From JAGNGI01 sp035448825 (GTDB lineage: Bacteria; Fidelibacterota; UBA2242): a DNA stretch of 64,000 nt. The notes below the pieces were generated by a model that had not been told where the DNA came from, ran no database searches, and saw only the letters and a list, made by a program, of their open reading frames with translations. The first letter of the stretch is position 1; the number at the start of each line of letters is the position of its first letter. The stretch is taken from assembly GCA_035448825.1 (NCBI GenBank), contig DAOTJS010000002.1, forward strand, positions 62,001 to 126,000, written 5' to 3'. The position numbers and the translations under genes are program-made. Of this stretch, positions 9,073 through 17,721 are shown piece by piece.

Positions 9073-9130
9073 AAATATTTATGAATATTTTCTTATTTTT
9101 TTGTATAATTTATGTATAAATATACAGCAA
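9073..9130 (-). promoter_or_regulatory. Candidate promoter and operator-like inverted repeat for the homocysteine-lysC-asd operon
   Basis: Read on the minus strand, TTGCTG (9130-9125), a 17-base spacer and TATACA (9107-9102) form a sigma70-like promoter between trpA and the COG1900 gene. Just after the likely start, AAATATT-N4-AATATTT (9073-9090) is a perfect 7-bp-arm inverted repeat that could be an operator. The region is AT-rich, so chance matches are possible. Confidence 0.45.
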
Positions 9131-9148
9131 AATTTTCTGCTAAGGTCA

Positions 9149-9952
9149 TCAAGTACATTGCGTTGGTGAGTTTATTATATTTTGGACAAACGTGCGACAA
9201 GCGGCAAGGCGATTATTTTCGGGTGTATTTTCCAGCAAATTAATGAAGGCTGAGCCGATAATCACCCCGTCGGCATAGTGAGTGTAAGTTTGGAAATCCT
9301 CGTGACTTTTAACGCCAAAACCGATCAGCCAAGGATGCCGGAGAGTCTGCTTTAAATGATTGAAAAATGCGATTGTCTCGGGAGTTGGTCGGTTATCCTG
9401 ACCGGTAACGCCGGTGTAAGCCACACAGTAAATAAAAGCGGTGCTGATTTCGTCAATTTGCCGAATGCGCTCAGCAGGAGTATTCGGAGCTATTAAATGA
9501 ATCAAATCCAGGTCGGCTTTGCTCAATTCATCCCGGTACCGCTGACTTTCTTCCATAGGCCAATCCGGTAGAATTAGTCCATCAACTCCTACCTTTTTGG
9601 CGCATTGAATAAATTTCGCCAGTCCCATTTGATAGATGGGGTTGAGATAACCCATTAAAATGATTGGAATTTCCGAGAATTTCCTAACCTCGGCGACAAT
9701 ATCGAGAACTTGCTTCAAGCCAATGCCGTTTGCCAGGGCTTTATCGGAAGCCTTCTGAATAACCGGACCGTCGGCAATCGGATCGGAAAACGGTATTCCC
9801 AATTCGATAAAGTCCACCCCGCTTTCGGCCAGAGTTAAAATTATCTCGGGAGTGCTATTTTTCTCCGGAAAGCCGGCGGTGAGAAAAATTGAGAGACATT
9901 TTTCCTGTTTTTGTTTTTTACTTTGCAGAATTTGATTCAATCTGGTACTCAT
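9149..9952 (-). CDS. trpA: Tryptophan synthase alpha subunit
   Basis: Cleaves indole-3-glycerol phosphate to indole, which tunnels to TrpB. The 267 residues show the TIM-barrel motif FIELGIPFSDPIADGP with both catalytic acids (Glu in FIELG, Asp in PIADG) and the C-terminal phosphate loop (LIGFGVKSHEDF, GVIIGSAFI). It is the last gene of trpEGDCFBA and starts 9 bases after trpB ends. Confidence 0.97.
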   Translation of the reverse strand: MSTRLNQILQSKKQKQEKCLSIFLTAGFPEKNSTPEIILTLAESGVDFIELGIPFSDPIADGPVIQKASDKALANGIGLKQVLDIVAEVRKFSEIPIILMGYLNPIYQMGLAKFIQCAKKVGVDGLILPDWPMEESQRYRDELSKADLDLIHLIAPNTPAERIRQIDEISTAFIYCVAYTGVTGQDNRPTPETIAFFNHLKQTLRHPWLIGFGVKSHEDFQTYTHYADGVIIGSAFINLLENTPENNRLAACRTFVQNIINSPTQCT

Positions 9953-9961
9953 TGGATTTTC

Positions 9962-11137
9962 TTACCGCCTTTCCAAATACTTGAGATATGTTTCTATATC
10001 TTTATCACCTCGACCGCTCAGGTTCACAACTACGGATTCCGTGCTATGAGTCTGTGGCAAAAGATATTCAAGATAAGCGAAAGCATGCGCTGACTCAAGC
10101 GCCGGTATGATGCCTTCCAGTCGGCACAAAAGCTCTACCGCGGCCAGAGCTTCGGTATCAGTTACCGCATAATATTTAACTCGTCCGATGTCCCTGAGAT
10201 AACAATGCTCCGGGCCAACGCCAGGATAATCCAATCCAGCCGAGAGCGAATAGGGTAATTGAATCTGGCCGTCACTATTTTGAATTACAAAGGATTTCAT
10301 TCCGTGAAAAATTCCGGGTGAGCCGCAACTTAGCGTCGCCGAATGTTTGCCACTCGCAAGTCCCTCTCCGGCGGCTTCTACCCCGATTAAATTGACAGCA
10401 GTATCAGAAATAAATGGATAAAAAATACCCATAGCGTTGCTCCCGCCGCCGACACAAGCCAGAATATAGTCCGGCAAGCGACCGGTTTTCTCGAGAATTT
10501 GTTCGCGCGTTTCCTCGCCGATTACTTTCTGGAAATCACGCACAATCGTGGGGAACGGATGCGGGCCAACTACCGAACCAATGATATAATGAGTAGTTTT
10601 TACGTTGGATAGCCAATCCCGTAAAGCTTCATTAGTGGCATCTTTCAAAGTGGCTGTTCCGGTCTGAACCGACTGGACTTCGGCACCCAGTAGTTGCATG
10701 CGCCGCACATTAGGATATTGACGCTGAATATCTTCCGCTCCCATATAAATGCAACATTCCAGACCAGCCCGTGCCGCGACGGTCGCCACGGCAACGCCAT
10801 GCTGACCGGCGCCGGTCTCGGCGATGATGCGCTTCTTATGCATTGCTTGCGCCAGAAGAATCTGCCCGATGGCATTATTGATTTTATGAGCGCCGGTATG
10901 ATTCAAATCCTCGCGTTTCAGATAAATTTTAGCCTGGCGGTAATGACGGGTCAGGTTTTCGGCAAAATACAAAGGCGTTGGACGACCGGCATAATCGTGC
11001 AACTCAGCGCTCAACCGTTTTTGAAAATCCGAGTCATCTTTAAGTGCCAAATATACTTCTTCCAATTCGACCAATGCCGGACGTAGAATTTCCGGAACAA
11101 ACTGACCGCCGTATTCGCCAAAATATCCTTTCTCCAT
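9962..11137 (-). CDS. trpB: Tryptophan synthase beta subunit
   Basis: PLP enzyme that joins indole and serine. The 391 residues are of normal TrpB1 length, with the PLP lysine in NHTGAHKINNAIGQ, the GAGQHGVA loop, GGGSNAMG for PLP phosphate, and a C-terminal SGRGDKD. The gene pairs with trpA, and the presence of the alpha-contacting region suggests an ordinary complex, not the stand-alone TrpB2 type. Confidence 0.97.
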   Translation of the reverse strand: MEKGYFGEYGGQFVPEILRPALVELEEVYLALKDDSDFQKRLSAELHDYAGRPTPLYFAENLTRHYRQAKIYLKREDLNHTGAHKINNAIGQILLAQAMHKKRIIAETGAGQHGVAVATVAARAGLECCIYMGAEDIQRQYPNVRRMQLLGAEVQSVQTGTATLKDATNEALRDWLSNVKTTHYIIGSVVGPHPFPTIVRDFQKVIGEETREQILEKTGRLPDYILACVGGGSNAMGIFYPFISDTAVNLIGVEAAGEGLASGKHSATLSCGSPGIFHGMKSFVIQNSDGQIQLPYSLSAGLDYPGVGPEHCYLRDIGRVKYYAVTDTEALAAVELLCRLEGIIPALESAHAFAYLEYLLPQTHSTESVVVNLSGRGDKDIETYLKYLERR

Positions 11138-11141
11138 TGAA

Positions 11142-11771
11142 TTAATTTTCCTTTCTCTGATTAAATATTCTAATTTGAGTAACTAATGTTTTGATTTTTT
11201 CCGGGTCTTTGCGACCGGGTTCTGTTTCGCTTCCGCTGGCAACGTCAATTACTGCCGGGCCGATCATTTCTAAAGCCTCTGAGATGTTGGTGGTATTTAT
11301 CCCGCCCGCCAGCACCAATCTTTTTCGGTCAAGTTGGGCTGGAATACACTGCCAATCGAAAGCTTTGCCGGTTCCGCCAAAAATACTTTTGGCATAATTA
11401 TCCAGCAATACCATATCAGCCGATGCATAATTTAATTCGGCTATTTTGCCATTTTTACAACGGTAACAAACTATCACCGGTACTCCTAATTGGGAAAAGT
11501 CATTGAAATCCTGCGGCTCGTAAATTTGCAAGCGTCGCACCCCGGTAATTGCGATAATTTTGCGAGCTTCTTCTAGAAAAGGTTTTACCATTACGCCGAC
11601 GCTCTCAACCGTCTGCGGAAGCGCTTTAATAATTCCGGCGGCCAGTTCAGGCGCTATATAACGCGGACTTGCGGGACAAAAATTAAATCCCAGCCAATCG
11701 GCTCCGAGTTGAGCGGCAATTAAAGCATCCTCCAGCGAGGTAACTCCGCAGATTTTTAATTTAACCGGCAT
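11142..11771 (-). CDS. trpF: Phosphoribosylanthranilate isomerase
   Basis: Converts phosphoribosylanthranilate to CdRP. A single TIM barrel with the general-base Cys in KICGVTSLEDA, the general-acid Asp in VLLDNYAKS, then GGTGKAFDW and a C-terminal ASGSETEPGRKD phosphate site. I choose ATG 11771 because AGGAG lies 11 bases before it; a GTG four codons earlier sits directly on that site. The start overlaps the 3' end of trpC, so translation is probably coupled. TrpF is separate from TrpC here, unlike the fused enterobacterial form. Confidence 0.94.
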   Translation of the reverse strand: MPVKLKICGVTSLEDALIAAQLGADWLGFNFCPASPRYIAPELAAGIIKALPQTVESVGVMVKPFLEEARKIIAITGVRRLQIYEPQDFNDFSQLGVPVIVCYRCKNGKIAELNYASADMVLLDNYAKSIFGGTGKAFDWQCIPAQLDRKRLVLAGGINTTNISEALEMIGPAVIDVASGSETEPGRKDPEKIKTLVTQIRIFNQRKEN

Positions 11772-12558
11772 TGGCAACTGCACTCCTGAATTTCTTCAAT
11801 AATCTATCTGGTGCGGGATCGCGCATCAAGGATTCTCCAATTAATGCTCCGGCAAATCCGCTTTGAAAAAGTCGAACACACTCGTCAGCATTGCTAATCC
11901 CGCTGGCACTGATGACCGGTACATCGTCAGGTAGCAAGGACTTCAGACGGAAGGAATTATTCAAATCCATTTCAAAATTTGCCAGATCCCGATTATTGAT
12001 AGCCAGAATCAAATTGGAATGATTCGACGGAATTTTAACCACATCGTTCTCCGTCGCCAATTCCAATAAAACTTCCAGCGCCAATTCGGCCGCTAACTCG
12101 CAAAACTGGGCGATTTGCTTTGCCGACAGAATCCGGGCAATCAGCAAGACAATATCGGCTAGATAATAACGGGATTCATAAATCTGATAGGGCTCGATGA
12201 TAAAATCTTTACGCAGAAGCGGCAAGTCAACCTGTTCCCTAACAACCCGCAAATCATCCAGTTTACCCATAAAAAATTTCGAATCCGTCAAAACGGAAAT
12301 AGCACTTGCCCCACCTTTCACATAACATTTTGCCTGCTGGAGCGGATCAAAATCCGGTTTGATAATTCCTCGGGACGGCGAAGCCCTTTTAACTTCGCCG
12401 ATAAAATGAAAACCCCCTTGCTGTTTCATTGTTTTCAGAAGGCTATATTTTGAGCAATTGTCTCCGATTTGAGATTGATAGAATTCCAGCGGAATACATT
12501 TCTTAGCGTCTATTAATTCCCGCTTTTTATGAGCGACGATGGTATCGAGCCAATTCAT
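11761..12558 (-). CDS. trpC: Indole-3-glycerol phosphate synthase
   Basis: Closes the indole ring from CdRP. The 265 residues carry IGEVKRASPSRG (catalytic Lys), LLRKDFIIEPYQIYE (second catalytic Lys and Asp), AINNRDL and SASGISN, in normal order for the family. It overlaps trpF at its 3' end and follows trpD by 12 bases. Confidence 0.96.
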   Translation of the reverse strand: MNWLDTIVAHKKRELIDAKKCIPLEFYQSQIGDNCSKYSLLKTMKQQGGFHFIGEVKRASPSRGIIKPDFDPLQQAKCYVKGGASAISVLTDSKFFMGKLDDLRVVREQVDLPLLRKDFIIEPYQIYESRYYLADIVLLIARILSAKQIAQFCELAAELALEVLLELATENDVVKIPSNHSNLILAINNRDLANFEMDLNNSFRLKSLLPDDVPVISASGISNADECVRLFQSGFAGALIGESLMRDPAPDRLLKKFRSAVANAG

Positions 12559-12570
12559 ATATCTATTCGT

Positions 12571-13596
12571 TTAATTAGCGAGTTTGCTACTCATTTCAAT
12601 AAACTGATTCAGTTTCTTCAAGGCTTTGCCGCTATCAATGAGCTCCTCGGCAAGGGCAACTCCATCCGGAATATTGCCGACTTTATCGGCGACATACAGC
12701 CCAAAAGCTGCGTTCAAAGCCGTCATTTCACGCGGATAGCCCTGCCTTCCATTTAATATTTCTAAAGTTATTCGCGCATTTTTCTCAGCATCTCCGCCGC
12801 GGACCAGCTGATAACTGTTCAGTTTTTTAGGGCATTTTTCTACCTGGTAAACATATTCAGAAATATCCGGCCGAGCAATATCAACTTCAAATACCCGATT
12901 ACCAGCGAATGGCGATACTTCGTCAAAGCCTTCCTCACTATGTACAACGCAAGCTTTTTTATAAGAACGTTGTCTCAAAACGGCCGCCATTTTGGTGGCA
13001 GTTTCCAAGTTGTAAACCCCGATTAATTGCCGTTTCAAATTGGCTGGATTGATCAATGGCCCAAGCATATTGAAAATAGTACGAATACCCAAATTCTTAC
13101 GGTGTGGAGCTACGGCTTTCATTGCCGGATGGTACATCGGCGCAAAGAAAAAACCGATCCCAATTTCATTCAGACACTTGCGAGTGTTTTCCGGGGAAAG
13201 ATCAATCCGGGCGCCCAACTTTTCCAGAACATCCGCGGAACCGGCTTTGCTGGAAACCGAGCGATTACCATGCTTGGCAACGGTCACGCCTCCAGCCGCC
13301 ACCACAAAAGCCGCAGTCGTCGAAACATTAAACGAGTGGCTCTGATCGCCTCCCGTACCACAAACATCAATGGCATCCGGGTCATCAATGGCAACTGCCA
13401 CCATATTGGCTTGCATCGTATCAACGAAACCCAGGATTTCCTCGACCGATTCACCTTTCGTGCGTAATCCAAATAGCAAAGCACCGATTTCGGTTGCAGT
13501 CAATTGATCATCAATCAACATTTGCAAAGCCTCAGCGGCTTCCTGACGAGTTAGGTCTTTATTTTGACTTATTTTCTCGAGATATTCTTTAATCAT
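12571..13596 (-). CDS. trpD: Anthranilate phosphoribosyltransferase
   Basis: Transfers phosphoribosyl from PRPP to anthranilate. 341 residues with the PRPP-binding DVCGTGGDQSHSFNVST, KHGNRSVSSKAGSADVLE, and the FFFAPMYHPAMK and GPLINP motifs typical of TrpD. It starts one base after the trpG stop, which suggests tight coupling with the glutaminase. Confidence 0.96.
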   Translation of the reverse strand: MIKEYLEKISQNKDLTRQEAAEALQMLIDDQLTATEIGALLFGLRTKGESVEEILGFVDTMQANMVAVAIDDPDAIDVCGTGGDQSHSFNVSTTAAFVVAAGGVTVAKHGNRSVSSKAGSADVLEKLGARIDLSPENTRKCLNEIGIGFFFAPMYHPAMKAVAPHRKNLGIRTIFNMLGPLINPANLKRQLIGVYNLETATKMAAVLRQRSYKKACVVHSEEGFDEVSPFAGNRVFEVDIARPDISEYVYQVEKCPKKLNSYQLVRGGDAEKNARITLEILNGRQGYPREMTALNAAFGLYVADKVGNIPDGVALAEELIDSGKALKKLNQFIEMSSKLAN

Positions 13597-13597
13597 A

Positions 13598-14194
13598 TTA
13601 CGCCTCTTCTATCTTATTTTTAAATTCGTCAGCAATTTTTACCCAGTTGCGCAGTATTTGCATTCCATCCGGGGTCAAAACCGATTCGGGATGAAATTGG
13701 ACTCCGAAAAGGGGAAATTTTTGGTGAGCAATTGCCATTATGAGATGATCATCGCTTTCGGCGGTGATCGTAAAACATTCTGGCAAAGACTCACGCTCGA
13801 TTACCAATGAGTGATAGCGGCCGGCCGTTATGGGCGAAGCCATTCCGCGAAAAATTCCCTGACCATTATGTTCGATACTTGAAGCCTTGCCATGCACCGG
13901 AACAGGCGCCCGGACAATCTTAGCCCCGAATACTTGACCAATCGCCTGCAATCCGAGACATACCCCCAGAATAGGGATTTTATGGCAATAAGTTTGAATT
14001 ATCTGGCAAGAAAAACCGGCTTGTTCCGGCCGGCCAGGCCCCGGTGAAATAACAATCCCATCCGGTTTTAAATTTTCGATCTCGTTGACAGTTATTTGGT
14101 CATTTCGCGCTACCAGCACATCGGAGCGCAGTTGACCGATGTAATCTACGAGGTTATAAATGAAAGAATCATAATTATCTATGAATAAAATCAT
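13598..14194 (-). CDS. trpG: Anthranilate synthase component II (glutamine amidotransferase)
   Basis: Supplies ammonia from glutamine to TrpE. The 198-residue chain starts MILFIDNYDSFIYNLVDY and has the class I triad: Cys in GVCLGLQAIG and His-x-Glu in VQFHPES. ATG 14194 is chosen because GAGGA precedes it and all conserved sequence lies after it; the open frame continues 103 codons further upstream, but that part is only the antisense-like second frame of trpE. The start overlaps the trpE end by 20 bases. The same subunit may also serve PabB; no pabB is seen here. Confidence 0.95.
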   Translation of the reverse strand: MILFIDNYDSFIYNLVDYIGQLRSDVLVARNDQITVNEIENLKPDGIVISPGPGRPEQAGFSCQIIQTYCHKIPILGVCLGLQAIGQVFGAKIVRAPVPVHGKASSIEHNGQGIFRGMASPITAGRYHSLVIERESLPECFTITAESDDHLIMAIAHQKFPLFGVQFHPESVLTPDGMQILRNWVKIADEFKNKIEEA

Positions 14195-15653
14195 TGATTC
14201 CTCCACTAGCCTGTTCAATTGCCTGACGGAGAGCCTGGCATTTATTGAGAGTTTCTTGATATTCATTTTCGGGCTGACTATCGGCGACGATTCCCGCTCC
14301 ACTCTGGTAGTATAATCGTTCCCGACTGGCGACGATGGTGCGAATGCCGATACATAAATCCAGATTGCCGCCATAATTGAAATAACCGATAGCTCCGGAG
14401 TAAATTCCGCGCTTTTCTGGCTCAAGTTCGTTAATAATTTCCATTGCTCGAATTTTAGGCGCGCCGGAAACCGTTCCCGCCGGAAAAGCTGACTTAAAAG
14501 CATCTACAATATTCAGACCTTCTCGCAAATGACTGCGTACCTGAGAAATGATGTGCATAACGTGCGAATATTTTTGAATGGTTTTAAAATCATTGACTTT
14601 GACACTGCCAAAAGTCGCAACCCGGCCGAGGTCGTTACGGGCTAAATCCACCAGCATAACGTGCTCAGCCAGCTCTTTGGGATCATTCAGTAATTCAGCT
14701 TCCAGACGATCGTCTTCCGCTGATGTTGCTCCACGCTGACGAGTTCCAGCGATAGGAATAATTTCCAGCTCACTATCCTGAGCCCGGATCAAAGGTTCCG
14801 GCGAGGAGCCGATTATTTGATAATCCAAAAAATCCAGGAAAAACATATAAGGCGATGGATTGATGTTACGCAATGCCCGATAAACCTGAAAAACATCACC
14901 GGAATAAGCCAGCGAAAAACGCTGAGAAATTACCGCCTGAAAAATGTCACCTGCCAGGATATGTTCCTTGACCTGCTTAACCGCAGAAAGGTAATCCTCT
15001 TTAGTAAAGTTGGCTTCTTCGCTCGCCAGGTCAGCCGCAAATTTCAGATCGCCGTCATAGCTCCGATTCAATTTTGCCTGCAGACAATCCAGACGGTTCT
15101 GAGCTTCGAGATACAACTGCCGAATATCACTGTCATTATCAATAAAAACATTGGCAATCAGAATAACCTCATTTTTTAAATGATCGAAAGCCACCAGCTG
15201 ATTATAAAATCCCAGCAGGGCATCGTCGCTTCCGATCACATCGCGCTTGGGTTTTGGCAATTTTTCGATGTAACCGACCATTTCATAACCGATATATCCG
15301 ACCGCTCCACAAGTAAAACGCGGCAAGTTTTCCATCTTCAGAAGTTCATAATTTTTTAACTGCTGTTGAAGAATAGTGAAGAAGTCTTCCTTATGAATTT
15401 TATTTCTGTGGTCGGCTATCGAAATAGTTTTATTGTCCCGACATTTCAAAATCAAAAATGGTTCCTGACTCAGGAATGAATACCGTCCCAACTGCTCGCC
15501 TTTGATGACGCTTTCCAGTAAAAACGAATGTTTCCCGGCTTCGCGTAATTTCAGGTAAGCAATTACCGGCGTGATAAAATCGGCATTGAATTTTCTATAA
15601 ACGGGAATAATCAACCCCGGTCTAGCTAGTTTTTCAAAATCTTCGTAATTCAT
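14175..15653 (-). CDS. trpE: Anthranilate synthase component I
   Basis: Makes anthranilate from chorismate and ammonia. The 492 residues carry the N-terminal Trp-binding motif (LLESVIKGEQLGRYSF), so feedback inhibition is probably intact, and the C-terminal chorismate-binding core: FQAVISQRF, IAGTRQRG, DLARNDLGRV, VSGAPKIRAMEI and GIRTI. ATG 15653 is taken as start; a TTG six codons earlier is possible, but the AAGG before it is only two bases away. The gene lies about 30 bases downstream of a transcription terminator hairpin in its leader, so expression is controlled by attenuation. Confidence 0.96.
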   Translation of the reverse strand: MNYEDFEKLARPGLIIPVYRKFNADFITPVIAYLKLREAGKHSFLLESVIKGEQLGRYSFLSQEPFLILKCRDNKTISIADHRNKIHKEDFFTILQQQLKNYELLKMENLPRFTCGAVGYIGYEMVGYIEKLPKPKRDVIGSDDALLGFYNQLVAFDHLKNEVILIANVFIDNDSDIRQLYLEAQNRLDCLQAKLNRSYDGDLKFAADLASEEANFTKEDYLSAVKQVKEHILAGDIFQAVISQRFSLAYSGDVFQVYRALRNINPSPYMFFLDFLDYQIIGSSPEPLIRAQDSELEIIPIAGTRQRGATSAEDDRLEAELLNDPKELAEHVMLVDLARNDLGRVATFGSVKVNDFKTIQKYSHVMHIISQVRSHLREGLNIVDAFKSAFPAGTVSGAPKIRAMEIINELEPEKRGIYSGAIGYFNYGGNLDLCIGIRTIVASRERLYYQSGAGIVADSQPENEYQETLNKCQALRQAIEQASGGINDFIHR

Positions 15654-15682
15654 ATTTCTCTCAGTTTGCAATTACCTTATAA

Positions 15683-15718
15683 AATGAAAAACCCGCCTGT
15701 CATTTCTCAGGCGGGTTT
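15683..15718 (-). terminator. Attenuator terminator (3:4 hairpin) in the trpE leader
   Basis: Minus-strand RNA forms an 11-bp perfect stem, AAACCCGCCTG (15718-15708) with CAGGCGGGTTT (15699-15689), an 8-base loop, and a run of U (TTTTTCATTTT). It lies between the leader peptide stop and trpE, so it ends transcription before the operon unless the competing antiterminator forms. Confidence 0.93.
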
Positions 15719-15790
15719 CTAAAATCCTATATATTTTATTCCTTATTTACTCATATTTAAGCCTGAGGAAATGACGTTCATCCATCATTT
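15702..15790 (-). promoter_or_regulatory. trp attenuator antiterminator (2:3) and pause hairpin (1:2)
   Basis: Segment 2, ATTTCCTCAGGC (15772-15761), pairs with segment 3, GCCTGAGAAAT (15712-15702), with a single bulged C, giving 11 bp and sequestering the 5' arm of the terminator. Segment 1, AAATGATG (15790-15783), pairs with CGTCATTT (15776-15769), 8 bp including one G-U, in competition with 2:3. Segment 1 begins two bases after the three Trp codons. A ribosome stalled there hides segment 1 and lets 2:3 form; a ribosome reaching the stop codon at 15747 covers segment 2 and lets the terminator form. This is the classical ribosome-mediated layout. Confidence 0.9.
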
Positions 15791-15824
15791 GCCACCACCA
15801 GTTTATATTCATTTGCATTCGCAT
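15747..15824 (-). CDS. trpL: trp leader peptide, 25 codons with three consecutive Trp codons
   Basis: A 25-codon minus-strand frame starting ATG 15824 (MRMQMNINWWWQMM...) and ending TAA 15747. The three adjacent TGG codons lie at 15800-15792. The expected chance of WWW in a 25-codon frame is very low, and it sits exactly where ribosome stalling would switch the downstream hairpins. The Shine-Dalgarno signal is weak, and the ATG codons at positions 3 or 5 are possible alternative starts. It starts about 25 bases after the inferred transcription start. Confidence 0.92.
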   Translation of the reverse strand: MRMQMNINWWWQMMDERHFLRLKYE

Positions 15825-15848
15825 ATTATCTATAATTCTCTAAAAATA

Positions 15849-15884
15849 CTCGGCAAGTTTAAGCAAATTCTCTTTGGTAGTCAA
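15849..15884 (-). promoter_or_regulatory. trp operon promoter
   Basis: Minus strand: TTGACT (15884-15879), 17-base spacer, TAAACT (15861-15856), with a likely start near 15849. Its spacing and its position 25 bases before the leader peptide fit a sigma70-type promoter for the trp operon. No TrpR-like operator is evident over it. Confidence 0.7.
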
Positions 15885-15957
15885 GAAATTTTTTAATTTT
15901 GCCAAAATTTTCGATTCATTTCTCATTTTAACTGGCAGCTGACTTAAATAATGAAAA

Positions 15958-17721
15958 TTATTCGTGCGATGTATTTAACAAAATTTTAAGCAATTCCTCA
16001 GCGGCAATTTTCGGGCCCTCAATCTCAAATCCCGGAACCCCAAGACGCGTTCGCAACTGCCCAACGCAAATTTTATGTTCAAAAAAATGAGTAAAGTAAC
16101 GATGGGCAATTTTATCATGAACGGTCTTACGCTGAGCGGGCCCAAAAATATTGGCGAAATAGCTATGCACTAATCCAGTGGTGGTGGTGGTCCCTTTACT
16201 CATAACTGTGCCTTCACGGAAAACGTGGAAAGCCTCATCAGGGGTGGAAAATTTTTCAATCACAGGATGGTCGGCATCCACATTTTCATAGTTATTAGCA
16301 TAGAAAATATAATCAACCGGTACGCCTTTGATGATATTTTCAAAAGAAGTAATAGGCAGGACTATACGAGCGTTGGTTTTGCTGGCATTCATAATGATAG
16401 CCCGGTCTAACTGCCCAAAAGCATAACCGGGTTTCAAATCATCCAATCGCAGAAAAGCTCCAATTTCCGTGCCGTACGCTTTGACTACTTGATCTTGAAT
16501 GACCAGCGATCCCATATCATCGGCAATGATGGTCAAGTCCTTGATATATTCATCGCCGAGACAGCGTAAGGCTTCCAGGGTTTCGGACTTACCGGCACCG
16601 GTATCGCCGACCATCAGTACATTAGCCTGACACCCATTTTTCAGCAGGATTTGCACGAAAGCGCCGTGAAATGGCAGATGTCCCTTTTGCATTACCCTCA
16701 AGTTATGCAGAGTCAGTATCATTTTTTTGAGATAACCAAAATAGCCAAATTCATTCCCGTGCGGCACAGCACCGACGAACAAATCATTGGCTTTATCTTC
16801 GTAAAAAACTGTTGGAAAGTCAGCTAAATGGCGCAGGTTTTCTTCCGGCACCCCATACAAAAAAATCCCGTCCGGCTTCCGGCGCAGATCCCGATCATTC
16901 GCCAGCTCAAACAGATTACAAAGAGCAAATCCCAATTCGTAGAACGATTCGTGAAAATAGACATAAACAATCAATGAGCCGACTTTGGCTGGATAACAGA
17001 GCCATTCCTGGGGATTCAATTGCACTGATTTGATTGGATTTTCGGTAACTTCAATAAATTCCCCTTTGCGTTTGTTCATTGGTGGCTCCAGAATCAGAGG
17101 CGGATAAATCAAGATTTGGCGGATAATCGAAATAGCGCCCAATTGGCTATATTCGGCTTTAAAACGCGAACTATGAGATTCGACTGCAATTGTGGCTACT
17201 TCCGCTCCGGCATGCACCTGTCGGTAAACGCGCGGATGTTGGGCGGTAATATTTTCCTGAATATCGCGATAAGCCTGGCGGACTAAATGGGTCAACCGTT
17301 CGACAGTCAAATTAAAAGTGCGATAGGGCCGTTTATCGAAATTATCCCCGGTTGAATCGCAAATGATGAAACGGTCGAAACTGCGCCAGTAATTGTACAA
17401 CTGTTCGACGAATTCATTGAGCAGGTGCGGGTCAGCGAATAAACGTTGGCTGTCTGAAACTATATTCGGGACTAAATTACTCTCCAGTTTAGTAAGATAA
17501 CACAATGTTTCATAAAGAATTCTACGGTCATTATCATCTATCGGGTAATGTCCGAAAATATTCAATAAGGGCGACTGCTTCTTCTCCAGGCGGTCGAGAA
17601 AACGGTTCAATAATTCCTTGAAAATTTCACTCTGCAGGAGTTCATCAACGTCCTCCGCCACCCAATCTCGAACACCTATAACGATTTTATTATCAAAAAT
17701 TTTCGATTGAAATTTACTCAT
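15958..17721 (-). CDS. P-loop protein of the PEP carboxykinase / HPr kinase fold, function unknown
   Basis: 587 residues. The C-terminal half contains HLPFHGAFV, then a Walker A loop VGDTGAGKSET (residues 371-381) and DDMG (401-404) as Walker B or metal site, followed by GTEIGAFLRLDDL. The GxxGxGKSE loop with Ser-Glu after the Lys resembles HPr kinase more than the GLSGTGKTT loop of true ATP-type PEP carboxykinase. The N-terminal 300 residues match nothing I recognise. It could act as a kinase or phosphotransferase on a protein or small molecule. No HPr or hprK gene is next to it; the upstream neighbour on the same strand is a lipoprotein with protease-like modules, and the trp operon follows. 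Function is left open. Confidence 0.55.
   Translation of the reverse strand: MSKFQSKIFDNKIVIGVRDWVAEDVDELLQSEIFKELLNRFLDRLEKKQSPLLNIFGHYPIDDNDRRILYETLCYLTKLESNLVPNIVSDSQRLFADPHLLNEFVEQLYNYWRSFDRFIICDSTGDNFDKRPYRTFNLTVERLTHLVRQAYRDIQENITAQHPRVYRQVHAGAEVATIAVESHSSRFKAEYSQLGAISIIRQILIYPPLILEPPMNKRKGEFIEVTENPIKSVQLNPQEWLCYPAKVGSLIVYVYFHESFYELGFALCNLFELANDRDLRRKPDGIFLYGVPEENLRHLADFPTVFYEDKANDLFVGAVPHGNEFGYFGYLKKMILTLHNLRVMQKGHLPFHGAFVQILLKNGCQANVLMVGDTGAGKSETLEALRCLGDEYIKDLTIIADDMGSLVIQDQVVKAYGTEIGAFLRLDDLKPGYAFGQLDRAIIMNASKTNARIVLPITSFENIIKGVPVDYIFYANNYENVDADHPVIEKFSTPDEAFHVFREGTVMSKGTTTTTGLVHSYFANIFGPAQRKTVHDKIAHRYFTHFFEHKICVGQLRTRLGVPGFEIEGPKIAAEELLKILLNTSHE

Noticed and set aside
9005..9100. 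SAM or T-box riboswitch ahead of the homocysteine operon
   Set aside because: The leader is only about 90 bases, AT-rich, and lacks the S-box core and T-box sequences.
13027..13467. 146-codon plus-strand frame inside trpD
   Set aside because: Antisense to intact trpD motifs; shadow of a real gene.
14195..14503. 103-codon N-terminal extension of trpG
   Set aside because: It lies fully inside trpE in another frame, carries no conserved amidotransferase sequence, and a good GAGGA site precedes ATG 14194.
15958..17721. True ATP-dependent PEP carboxykinase
   Set aside because: The nucleotide loop is HPr-kinase-like (GDTGAGKSE) and I see no match to the usual PEPCK substrate motifs, so gluconeogenic function is not supported.
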